Assembly: GCA_019648995.1 (NCBI GenBank)
Contig: BLXT01008353.1
Location: 43,332-63,408 of the forward strand
Reading direction: 5' to 3'
Length of the DNA stretch: 20,077 nt
Source of the DNA: Plakobranchus ocellatus
Lineage: Eukaryota; Mollusca; Gastropoda; Plakobranchidae
The position numbers and the translations under genes are program-made. Positions 9,463 to 19,076 of this stretch are shown one piece after another; positions within the stretch are counted from its first letter, which is position 1, and each line of letters opens with the position of its first letter. The notes beneath the pieces are model-generated. The model was not told the DNA's origin. It saw only the letters and a program-made list of their open reading frames with translations, and ran no database searches.

Positions 9463-12241
9463 AAGAAATTAAAAAAAAAAACTGTCTTAAGAATGTAAAT
9501 TATCAATATTTTTCTTGCAGGATGATGTTGTGCTATTATACAAATAATTGTTGGGAGAATTGGGTGAATAACGATGACAAAATTTTAGAGTCTTACAGTT
9601 TGAAGCTGCAGGCTAATTGTTGCTGGTTGATGAGAGTAAAAGAGATTTAAGAAGAATAATATGGTAGAAGATTTAGATGGCATTATATTAGCGACAGGGT
9701 GGAAGCTAATCTTACATTTGAAGCTTTAAAAAGTATTCAGTTACTTTCTTTGAATAATTTTTGCATTAAAAAAAATATGATTTTATTTTATTGAGAAGTT
9801 GCATTTAAAATTAAAAAAAAAAAATCATGATAGAGTTTAAATTTAAGCCATAATGCCCAAAACCTTGTTATCGATCTCAAGCCTTTTCATCCTTTCAGGG
9901 AAACCTGTATTAGAAAGTTCCTGCCAAATTCAACGTAAGTCCCATAACTATTAAACCACCAAAGACTTCATTTGATCAGTGGTAGCAGTTACTCAGACAG
10001 CATCGCAAAGACAGGGAAATTTCCTATGAAAGGAAAACCCTTAAAGACTAGAAAAAAAAAGTCCTTTTATCATACATTTTACAAAATAGTAATCATTGCT
10101 GCTTGCAACAAATGCGGGTTCCACAGAATTCTTTTTTAGTTTTCAAACAATAGCTTTTTCTAATTCATTTATTTGCAGTCAAGACTCTAGACAAAGAAAG
10201 GGGAATAACATGGCTCTTCATCAAAGTTAGACACATGCTACAGTGTAGGTCTAAAAATGAAAATCGTAGCCCGAATGGAAAATTATCCTGTTTTTGTTGG
10301 CTGCAGAACCAGCCGCAGTCAGACTTTCTATTTTTCATAACAGGGGAACAAGAACAAGAAAAAAAGGACATAATTAAAAGATGCATCTATTGTGTAAAAT
10401 AAACAAAAAAAAGTAGTCGCTAATAGTAATGCCATATTTTGTTACATTAAAGAAGTGTAATTGAAATAATGAGCACAGATCATTTTTCAGAAAAAAAAAA
10501 CCAAAAACAATTGTGATAATTTTAGAGTCAGAGAAATCCATTTTACCACCTGCATTCTCTAAAACTTACTACTGTATTTCAGATGATAAAAAAAGAGCAG
10601 TGATAGAATCTTGGGTTATAAAGACAATTTTACCACTTGAAATAATAACAATAGACAAGCTGTGTATGTATTTGTGTGCTCACTTCAACTGCATTTTGAA
10701 AAAAAAAACATTACTATGATGAGATCTATGAGATTAGCAACTACTTCACAAATTATCAGAGATATTAGAGTGATTTAGGGTTTAATGAATGATGTAAAAC
10801 ATTAGCAAAATACCTAGCTGGGTTAATAAGCAATAAACTTTCCTAATGACTACATCATTATGTCTTTGCAAAATCGGTAAATTTTAGTGAATGGATGTGA
10901 TCACTGATGTCATCTTAAAGTACAAAGGGAAAAGCCTATGATGATAATTAGTTTACTTTAAAAATATGAGAAACAAAAGATTATTTTATGAACATTTTAA
11001 GTTTAAAAATACAGTGTTTATTTTCAATCTTTACATGACTTGTTTTTGGACATAATAAAAATAAAAATAATAACAATATTACTTATACACAACTTTATAT
11101 ACATCAACAATATTATTGCGGTACATAATGACTTGCATACTCACAGCTTTATCAAGCACGTTCTTTCGTTTGCTTTCTCAAGACTTATTTTTTTCCTCTT
11201 TACTTTACAAAGCATGGATTATGGCAAGATTTAGACATATTTTGTTTACAACAAAGAAAAATTGACACAATACATTAATATTTTGTATCAAATGAAAAAC
11301 AACACGTATACAAAATCCACAAAAGCACATTTCACACTTTTTTCTTTGATATCAGTACTTTTTCAAATCATTCCAAGCAAGGGTGCTTGCACTTGCAGAG
11401 CATAAGTAGTGCCAACACAAATCCCTATTTCTGATGCTCATTGGGTCAGAAAGCAGGAAAGGGTTAATCTATTTTCTATTTCAAGGTTAACAAGGTTATT
11501 AACAGTCTGGGCTGCCTTCATGCATAACTGCAAGTACAGCAAAAAAAGAGCTGGGATATTTGCAACCAAAAGAAGGGATTTTAGAGCCAATATGAGGATG
11601 TTTGGTTTGTCTGATGATGGATTCAAGCTTTAATTATGTTACGTGGATCAGTTCATGCAAAAATGGCCATTATAATTTTACTACGATGAGTTGCAAGCAG
11701 AATTAATTGAGCTGAATTTGTAAGAAAACAACTACCATAAAAGGTAGGTGGACAAGAAGCCATATTATTTAACTCAGAAAGATAAATAATTAAAAAAGGA
11801 GTGTAATTAGGTCGAAAAAAAAAATTCAGCATTTCAAAACTGAAATGGAAAGTTATATCTTGGATGCGTAGTACAACAGCTCATTGGAAATTTCCTGAGG
11901 GCTGTTGGCCATGACAATACAAATAAAAAAAAACAAACAACTTCCAAACACCTATACTCTATTGCAGCACTTATGAAGATTTACCCTGTCTTACACACTC
12001 AAAACAACACACACAGCTTGCTTTATAATTGTTATATTTTTGCAGATCACACTATTCCAAATTATTATACGTTTAAAAAAAAATATATAAGTATTTTTGC
12101 CTTCTCCTTTTTGTCTCTCTATCACTCTCTCCCTGGACCTCTCAATCCCTTTAAGCATTATCTCTTTTCAGCGTGAACTCTTAACTATTGTCTGAATAAC
12201 AAAAAGTCCGTGTTTCTGATTTCCATCCCCCTTCCCTTTTT

Positions 12242-12245
<4 letters not shown>

Positions 12246-12276
<31 letters not shown>
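12246..12276. repeat. (TC)n microsatellite, about 15 units
   Basis: An uninterrupted TC dinucleotide array is followed by TTTCTCTCTCT and lies inside a 250-bp pyrimidine-rich region. A + strand frame across it encodes alternating Ser and Leu, which is a repeat artefact. If the region is transcribed leftwards, the RNA would carry a (GA)n tract. Confidence 0.95.
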
Positions 12277-12286
<10 letters not shown>

Positions 12287-13696
12287 ATATGTCTCTTTCC
12301 ATTCCTCCTTTTCCCCTCTCTTTCAAATTCTCTTTCACCCTTTGTCTCTCAAAGGAAATCTCAAGTCAACAGTTACTCTTGATATCTGCCATATTTCTGA
12401 TAAGTGAAATTAAATCGCACTGAAAAACATGATCTCGTTTTGAATATCATTAGAACGAATGTAACCATATTGTATATAAAGCATCATCAGCATTGTCCAT
12501 AAAAACTGCATGACAAGCACACATTAACTTTATCACTATCACAATAATATCTTTAACATGAAAATTGTACAAACATAATAAGCATAATAATTATTGCAGC
12601 CAGTCATGTGGCAAATATAAAAGGAGGTTTGGAAACCAGTCTGTGGTATGTTTACATTTCCTCATTTCTGTCTTCTGCATCACTGATCAGTCATTTCCAT
12701 TCAGCAACACCTTTGGGGTAAAAGTGAAAACTACATTCTAACTTTGATAAGGGACTATTTAGAATCGGTACAAAAGAAGAATCTTGAACTGATTATGTCT
12801 GAATGATTTGCAATTTTCAAGCATGGCTATTTATTTTATCCTTTCATTCGTTTTCTTTTTTTTTTTTTTTCTTCTAAAGTTAGGCTATTTATCATCCTTG
12901 CAGAAAGTTTGACATTAAGTTTCTCAGTGCAATTACTACAACTTGCCATTCGATTTATCCACATCGGAAGAAACTGGAATCATCTTAGATCACTCACTGA
13001 AGATATTGGAAATGTGTGACTAATCTAAATAGATGGCAGAATTTGTTACTCTGATTGATGAGATGCAAAAAAGCACCTATGTCACTCAGTAAATTACAAT
13101 AATCTTGCCTTTGTGCCTTTCTTGCACTTGAACATACAGGGGAAAGGCCAGTAAACATGGTAAACATACAATATGCACATTTGAGACATAATCACACTTT
13201 AACCCTTTCGACCCTTACTACTAGCATCTCAGCAATTCTATCGCTGGTGCCCTGGCAAGTCAACTCAAAAAGGGTTAGTTAAACAAATAAAATATGAGAA
13301 CAGATTACATTGTCACTGCTTCCCACATTTATCTTCAGGCCTAGACATTAATATCACGGCAGCACAATGGAAATATATGTACAACCAATACTGCTCTATG
13401 AGTATCAGAAGGTGATTGGTATGTTAAATGATAATCCATTTCACACAAAAACAATTTCGTGCCCATGGGTTGAATAAATGCCCCTAGGACTAACCCATTC
13501 AGATCTGAATAAAACGACAAAGAAGGCTGAAAGACTCCCTCATAGTGAGCCTAATTTCCCTCAACGTCGCTTTTGATGTGAATGATGTTTCCGCAATAAT
13601 GCTCGAATCTCTGGTTCTCCTACTTTGGTCAATTTGTATTGTTTACAAACAAGACCACAGTTGCTTCCAGTGTTTTCTAAGAGCTTACTCAGATAA

Positions 13697-13747
13697 ATCA
13701 AGAGTTCATGTGGAATTTTGATTCATCAAGAATTTATGCGGAATTTT
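13697..13747. repeat. Imperfect 23-bp direct duplication, 28-bp period
   Basis: ATCAAGAGTTCATGTGGAAT at 13697 recurs as ATCAAGAATTTATGCGGAAT at 13725, and both are followed by TTT. There are three mismatches over 23 bp. It looks like a local tandem duplication, and no function is visible. Confidence 0.75.
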
Positions 13748-15381
13748 CACATATTTCGAAGGACTAGATTTATGCACATAATAAAAAAAAACCAGAAAAT
13801 TTTTATCCTAGAATGAAAAAATTTTGTATGCTGATGCAGTCAAAATTCTGACACACTTATCTTTGTAGTACTCCGTGCCCACTTCTTAAACACAGCTGAA
13901 TAGGGCCAGTTGGGCTTTTAAGTCCAAATTACTACTACTCCTTGCAAGCAATGAAGCATTTATGAATAGGCCTTTCTTTATAAGCCTGCTTTAATTACAC
14001 AGCTATTTTTTTTAGCTTAGCTTTTTTTTCTTTTCTGAAACTTTCTGCTGCATAATCAATCACAAGTGAAGCAGACGCTATTTCAGCAAAAAAAAAAAAA
14101 AACCCTCCAAGTTGCCCAGTTTGAGTCACTCAATTTGGAAATAAGTCATTATGATTTCACCACAAGATACATTAAAGGAAGGGCAATCCCCTGTAGTAAG
14201 ATTATCTGGAATCTTAGCTTTGTCAGGGGAAATAGGGTTAATATTCCTTTTCAGAAAGGCAAATAAAAAATTTCGTCGAGGACTACATCTAATGTTATCA
14301 ATAGGATGGTCCTGTAACAGATCCTCTCAGAAATTTAGACACAATTTTCCTTCTGGCCAGTGGGAAGGTGGATTTCTCTGCAGCAAAACAAAGGCCACTT
14401 TTTTCCACACATGAAAAAATTTCTAGGCTTCATCTTTCACCTCTGGAGCTCACAACGCCGCGCTATGATTCTGCTGCTGTTGGGAGTGATGCTAAAAGTG
14501 GTGAAAAATCTGGACACAATATCATGATGATGCGAGCGTGTTCAGTCGAGCCAGTGTTATTTAAGTTTTCACACCAGGGGGATCTGAGGATAGGCAATAA
14601 TACATGTATAGGTGAGACTATTAGTCTGCTTATGATAGAGAGATGGCATGATAAACTATCAATATTTTCTTACAACTTTGGGTTTTTTGAGATAGTTGTG
14701 ACATTTGAGAAATAATGCCTATAAATCAACACTTCCTTTTATTAAATGGCAGGCGTATCAAACCTCTCTGAGTATTGAGATTTCAGAACTTTGATGTGCC
14801 TGCTATCAAGATAGTTTATATCTTGGCAATAAACACTTAATTTTCGCTACGCCAACGATTTAGCAATCCCAACCATGGTCAAATTATTATTACATTCATT
14901 TATCTAAAGCAACTATAATGAAATGAACTTTAAAAAAGACATGGAGACTAAAAATGCAATAAAATAAAAGCAAAGTCTATTTTTTAGAATTTAAACTTAG
15001 AAACTTTGTTGTGTAATGCCACTACAGAGAGTGTGTCAGTCCCTGAGCTGTGATGATCCCATAAGCATTCAGAAACTTCTCATAAGACTTTTTGTAAAGA
15101 TTTGAATGTGGGAAATACGCACGTCAATTTTGAGAAATAGGCATTTAGCTTAATTTAAGACTAACTTTCATCCAATTACATGTAGCTCGGGAAAAAAAGA
15201 GGCTAAGTGACAGACTTCTTGATAGGGAAAAATCTAGAGAAACCCACTGGTTTGAATAGCATTAGTGGAAAAGAGTAATTATTTTTTTTCTCAATATGTT
15301 TGGACTGTTTGTGCGCAAATTCTTGTCTCTTGTAACCTGGGTTAAATCATTGGTAGACTAAAAAACCACTCTTCCCAAGTG

Positions 15382-15387
15382 TTTATT
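15382..15387 (-). terminator. Candidate proximal - strand poly(A) signal
   Basis: TTTATT on the + strand gives AATAAA on the - strand. Reading leftwards, it is followed about 15-20 bases later by a G/T-rich run (AGTGGTTTTTTAG), a fair downstream element. Use of this site would give the - strand gene a 3' UTR of about 0.8 kb. Confidence 0.4.
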
Positions 15388-16218
15388 ACGCTTCGTATAT
15401 GAAAGTAGGATTGGTTTACAAAAAAAAAAAAACGGTTAAGGTAAGAGCTTCTATATGTTAGGAAATTTTGGAAGCAAATAAATTATAGCTTACAACATAG
15501 ATAGTTAGTATGCTAGAGACTGTTTACAGCATTATATTGCTCGAAAGGAATCAAAGACAATTTAAAAGAATGGATCCATACGAACAGGACAAAGTATCGA
15601 AAAACATTGAAAATGAAAAAACCCAAGAAAGAGAAAAAGAAAAAAAGGAATGAAATTTTGTGTATGTTAAAAACAGAGTGAAAATAATAAAAAATCGGCA
15701 AAAGGCATATAAAAATTTAAGATCTATAAGTACCCTATAGCTCTCGGTAGGAGGGCATCAATACTAATATGCCATATTTGAAGTTTTATGAACAAAATTT
15801 ACTGAAAGCTTCACGGTCACAGCCAGACTTTAGAAGAGTTTGCAGTGCAACTGAATATATTGTCATCAATCTAAAAGATAAATTAATTTTTATCTGAGTA
15901 AAAAAATCGATTAAGTACAAAGAGTTGGAAAAAGAGTTTTTTTTTTCAAATGTTTAGACAGATTTTTGTCCATCAGCAGAGTATGCTGCTTTGCCTCGTT
16001 CTGGATTTTGAACAAAATGTCACAGGCTTACACAGACCAAACTTCAGTTGAAAACTGTAGAATAAAATCTGACTGGCATCTAAAATGGGACAAAAATGGA
16101 TATTGTCTAGCGGAACAAATTACAACACAAAAAAGACCCAAAACATATAAAATGATTTTGTAATAATTATTGATAATTGGGTGCACAACATCGATTACAA
16201 AAAAATAATATCGATACT
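15388..16218 (-). other. Putative proximal 3' UTR of - strand gene
   Basis: AT-rich sequence lies immediately downstream of the TAG stop of the - strand gene. It includes a purine-rich patch on the + strand (about 15600-15650) and A-runs that read as T-runs in the sense direction. I see no coding potential: the small frames at 15513-15701 (-) and 15966-16163 (+) are unsupported. At least this part should be transcribed with the gene. Confidence 0.5.
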
Positions 16219-16544
16219 CTACAGAATACTGGCATCAGTGGATTGCTCTGTAAAAAGTTTACATGCTTTGTTAGTGGAAGAATCGTCTGTTTTACTCACA
16301 TCGTGACTAGCAGCAAAGCTGGGCTCAGCATTAGAGGATCTTGGATAGGGAGAGGGATGGAGCGGGTAGAGTTGAGGGTACAAAAAAGAGGCGGGGCTTG
16401 AGTAATCACCGCCTTCATGATCTGACAGCATCACCATCTTTGGCCCAGCTCGGCTGCCATTGGCTGGTGGCCGGGTGGAACCATTATTGTGGTGAAGAGG
16501 GAAGGTAGGGTAATAAGGTCGGTGATAGGCGGGTAAATCCATGT
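16219..16544 (-). CDS. Terminal coding exon of unrecognised protein
   Basis: The exon reads leftwards from the acceptor TTTAAACAG (ending at 16545) to TAG (16221-16219). It gives a junction Asp plus 107 residues, starting DMDLPAYHRPYYPTFPLHH and ending EQSTDASIL. There is no transmembrane segment and no known domain. The sequence is rich in Pro, Tyr, Ser and His, with repeated Pro-Tyr motifs (RPYYP, LYPQLYP, PSPYP) that could serve as SH3, WW or phospho-tyrosine ligands. The last three residues, S-I-L, fit the class I PDZ-ligand pattern (S/T-x-hydrophobic at the end), which suggests a scaffold-bound C-terminal tail. The frame is confirmed by phase: exon 17589-17648 leaves one base (G) and this exon supplies AC. 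Met at 16542 follows the junction directly and is not needed as a start. I do not recognise the family. A cytoplasmic tail of a membrane protein is an inference only. Confidence 0.8.
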
Positions 16545-17588
16545 CTGTTTAAATTCAGGGATAATAGACAGAAGAGAGGGGGTGCAGAAAAAAGCAGTGC
16601 AGTTTGGTTAAAATAAGCGTTTAAGCGAAAGAGTACAATAACTAGGAATACAATTGTGATACCATAGTTTAAAGCATAACATACAGAGACAAAACAATAC
16701 TTAATTGTGCTTTATGGATAACCAACACGATTAATATGACCCAAGTAGAAAAATCTATAGTAAGAAAGTGCCCATAATAGGGACTATGATTTCAGTAGGA
16801 TGTTACCATTCTTATACAGATATTCTTTTTCTTTGATGATTCCAAACAAGAAGGGCATTAAAGAAAGAAATGATTTTGGTATCTTCTCATTACCACCTTC
16901 CATTTGCTTGCTAGCAATCTCTACAGCCAAGGCAGAATAAACTACCGTTTATAACTGCCCCTGGCTTGAAGTATAGTTATGGATTTTGGCAGTTTAGCTT
17001 TCTTAGCTGAGTTACATTACTTTCTATTTTTTTTTGTTTGGACAAAGGATCACAACATAGTATGGACTAGATATAATAATGGTGAGGTGAAGCATATTCC
17101 TGTTTAAGCAATGTACCAAAGCCAACAAGAAAAAAAAACAGTTTTTTGCGATACAAGCTAGGCCTACAGGTGCAGTGGAAAGCTTTGGGAGTCGGGGACG
17201 GACATTTAAAAGCACATAGCATCAGGTTTAAGATACCAAAAAGTTTCTAAAGAATATGTTCTTTACACTCTCTTATAGAATCTTCTTCACCTTGACACCC
17301 TCCCTCATTGTAACTAATGGTTAGGCCTCATTGGCTGGCAGCCAAAACAAATCCATATAAAGTGTGTGATCTTGAGGTTTTGCCACTAAGAAAAACTAAA
17401 AAAAAAAAAGAAGGCGTTATTGCTGTGTGTAGATTGAACTGCAAAATAATTTGAGGTAAATGATGTGCACACAGAAACTAGCCCTATCATTCTGTCTACA
17501 CATCCCTACACAGCTCAAGAGACGAAGAGGGGCCGATAGAAACCAGGATGAAATTTAACATCAGATTTGATTCTTCTGAATACCATAC
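16545..17588 (-). other. Intron of - strand gene
   Basis: This 1,044-bp phase 1 intron has donor GTATGG (17588-17583) and acceptor TTTAAACAG at 16553-16545, preceded by a pyrimidine-rich TCTGTCTATTATCCC stretch. It is AT-rich with an A-run of 12 near 17400. The 63-codon frame at 17024-17215 lacks a usable context. I see no nested gene. Confidence 0.75.
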
Positions 17589-17648
17589 CTGCTTCTTCAA
17601 TATCCATGTTTTGAGGAGCACCATCTTTTCGTTGTCCATATTTTCGAG
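17589..17648 (-). CDS. 60-bp internal exon of unrecognised protein
   Basis: The exon is bounded by acceptor TATTGTTACAG (ending at 17649) and donor GCAG|GTATGG. It consists of two bases, 19 codons and one base, encoding (A)RKYGQRKDGAPQNMDIEEA. The length is a multiple of three with phase 1 at both ends, so skipping it would keep the frame and join LIEQ directly to DMDLPAY. It is highly charged, basic at the start (RKYGQRK) and acidic at the end (DIEE). It is too short for domain assignment. Support comes from the exact phase match to both neighbours and good splice consensus, not from homology. Confidence 0.75.
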
Positions 17649-18330
17649 CTGTAACAATACAGAAAATGGAGAGATTTAGAAATCCTTATTTCATTATTCT
17701 TTTAAATCTAATATCTTTTAAAGTGGTCTGCTAGAGCCAAATGGCAAGCAGTATCATCCACAGGCCTAACACTGGTGTAACTGTTCTTCATTTGGCGACG
17801 GTAGCATTGATGATAAGAGAATAATGCATGTCCATCATTACGTTGTCTTTTTACTTAACAAACCCAAAATAAGTTGAATTTTACAATGATTCCCAAAAAT
17901 GTAGTATTTTTATTGCATTAAAAAAAAAAAGCCCAAAATTGTAAAAGGTGAATGCTACTCAAGAAAACAGAATTGTAATACAGTCCTTACAATACTATAA
18001 TTTCTGCCATTTATTTTTCTCCTCAAGCAAGTCTCACTGCCGAGACAAATACGACAACCATCACGATATAACTGCTGCCTCTCTTTCTTCTGTGTAACAA
18101 ATTATTCTCACACTGCATCAGAGCTGAAGATGGTATGCTTCGTTACAGGGACCAAAGAAAGCTGGTAAACATGTCAGGTCAGCCACCATGTTTGTTGGTG
18201 ACATTGTGATTTCAATCTCAACAAGGCAAATCTGACTGAATGATAAATCCCCTGGAAAAGCTGACATAAATGGGACTTGAGGGGGGCGATTATTGCAGGG
18301 ATAAAAGCAGCTTTGGCCCTTGACCCTTAC
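17649..18330 (-). other. Intron of - strand gene
   Basis: This 682-bp phase 1 intron has donor GTAAGG (18330-18325) and acceptor TATTGTTACAG, with a pyrimidine-rich tract (AAATCTCTCCATTTTCTG) just upstream. It contains an A-run of 11 near 17920 and a G-rich patch on the + strand near 18278-18290. No gene is seen. Confidence 0.8.
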
Positions 18331-18468
18331 CTTGCTCTATAAGCTGTTTCTTCCTATCAGACTTGGGGTAAGGTTTGTGTACTACAGCACTCATGCTGCT
18401 GTCTGTGCTATACGGGCTGTGAGGGCGCGCCGGTTGGTTCCGGTGCTTCCGGTATTTCTTGCCATTTC
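18331..18468 (-). CDS. 138-bp internal exon of unrecognised protein
   Basis: The exon consists of two bases, 45 codons and one base. The junction Gly is followed by NGKKYRKHRNQPARPHSPYS, then TDSSMSAVVHKPYPKSDRKK and QLIEQ. It is the most gene-like of the - strand exons: GC-rich against its surroundings, with acceptor TTTCATCTGGGCACAG, donor GTAAGG and phase 1 on both sides. The protein is basic at both ends (KKYRKHR, SDRKK), with a Pro/Ser/Tyr-rich middle containing proline-directed Ser sites (HSPYS). Basic clusters like these occur just inside the membrane or in nuclear-targeting segments, but no transmembrane helix is visible in this window. The look is of a conserved cytoplasmic tail. I could not name the family. 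Confidence 0.85.
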
Positions 18469-18830
18469 CTGTGCCCAGATGAAAGAGAACATTTACATAA
18501 TTGTGCGAATGTTAAAATATTACGTATCTCACTTTTGTATGGGGTTCTTCCTTTATTATTAAGAGATTTCTAAACATGTTTTGATACATCATCACAATCA
18601 GAAGAAAAAAAACAATTGGCTGTTTGTTAATTTTATTACTATTTTGATATTGAGAAGGAAAGGAAATCTTTTGTTGTAAAACTAATGAGAAATATGAAGA
18701 GGAACAGGTTTGGAACTGATTACCATTAAACAAAATAATGACTCTTTGAGGAAAAAAAAAAAGGACTGCAAAAGAAACGAGAAAAAAAAATAGATTTCTA
18801 ACTGGGCAGAGGTGTCTCTTGGATACATAC
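18469..18830 (-). other. Intron of - strand gene
   Basis: This 362-bp phase 1 intron has donor GTATGT (18830-18825) and acceptor CATCTGGGCACAG, preceded by TTCTCTTTC. It is AT-rich, with A-runs on the + strand near 18606, 18751 and 18782 that are T-runs in the sense direction. No gene is seen. Confidence 0.85.
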
Positions 18831-19076
18831 CTGAAATTTTAGGATCTGTGACAGTTGTTCCCACCACCGTGAGCCCAGACAACTGCGCCGCCCTTGCCAC
18901 TGCTGATGCAAAATCAGCATCTGCCAGAAAAGATGAGTCACTAGAGCTAGCCTCATCATTATCATCATGGCCGTCACGGTCAACATCATGATCATCACGA
19001 CGGTGGTCACTGTCGTCATGACTGACCGAGTCTGTGTCATCGTCTGTGGCACTTGGCCATGCCAGCTGCATGGAGC
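18831..19076 (-). CDS. 246-bp internal exon with Asp/His-rich segment, unrecognised protein
   Basis: The exon consists of two bases, 81 codons and one base. The acceptor is CACACCACAG (ending at 19077, with a C/T-rich tract upstream) and the donor TCAG|GTATGT. Residues 1-9 (SMQLAWPSA) lead into an Asp/His/Ser-rich stretch at residues 10-41, then a Ser cluster (ASSSDSS). A more ordered-looking segment follows, FLADADFASAVARAAQLSG and then LTVVGTTVTDP, with helix- and strand-like character. The Asp/His stretch could be flexible or bind metal, which is inference only. The length is a multiple of three with phase 1 at both ends. The start of the exon is the least certain boundary: the frame stays open upstream to 19221, and other AG sites exist there. 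It was chosen because it gives phase 1 like every other junction of this gene. Confidence 0.7.
18952..19044 (-). repeat. Coding GAY/CAY triplet-rich, repeat-like tract
   Basis: On the - strand this is a run of mostly GAC, GAT, CAC and CAT codons, with a few others. On the + strand it appears as repeated ATC/GTC triplets (for example CATCATTATCATCATGG). It encodes the Asp/His-rich segment. Its imperfect triplet periodicity keeps other frames open too (- strand 18798-19205, + strand 18967-19173), and I treat those as artefacts. Confidence 0.8.

Larger units (their letters stand above)
6948..11400 (-). other. Non-coding stretch, possible far 3' UTR or flank of - strand gene
   Basis: I find no supported gene on either strand. 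The sequence is AT-rich, with many + strand A-runs of 8-14 (for example near 7628, 7646, 8264, 9470, 9812 and 10490), equivalent to T-runs on the - strand. Simple repeats occur at 7229, 8873 and 9446. - strand AATAAA candidates occur at 8754-8759, 9199-9204 and 11017-11022. The open frames present (for example 10165-10386 on the - strand) have no family resemblance or splice context. Leftward transcription is inferred only from the homopolymer bias. Confidence 0.35.
11401..15381 (-). other. Non-coding stretch, possible 3' UTR or flank of - strand gene
   Basis: No gene is supported here. The stretch holds a long (TC)n tract (12246), a pyrimidine-rich region around 12100-12360, a short imperfect duplication (13697-13747) and scattered TTAACCC/GGGTTAA motifs. 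A GC-richer patch at about 14070-14600 carries overlapping + strand open frames (14066-14715). These have no recognisable domain, no splice signals that chain them and no match to a family I know, so I treat them as chance. Confidence 0.4.

Noticed and set aside
12210-12407. 65-codon Ser/Leu-rich + strand frame
   Set aside because: It is produced by the (TC)n microsatellite.
8925-13383. Three Pumilio-type sites on the - strand (TGTANATA at 8925-8932, 11096-11103 and 13376-13383)
   Set aside because: In several kilobases of AT-rich sequence two or three such 8-mers are expected by chance, so they do not support regulation on their own.
14066-14715. Overlapping + strand open frames of 66, 87 and 115 codons
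   Set aside because: Three different frames overlap, none shows family features, and no splice sites link them. The modestly higher GC content explains the openness.
18682-18830. Downstream extension of the - strand frame past the donor at 18830
   Set aside because: The frame turns into a Phe-rich, T-run translation after a strong donor GTATGT, which is typical read-through into an intron.
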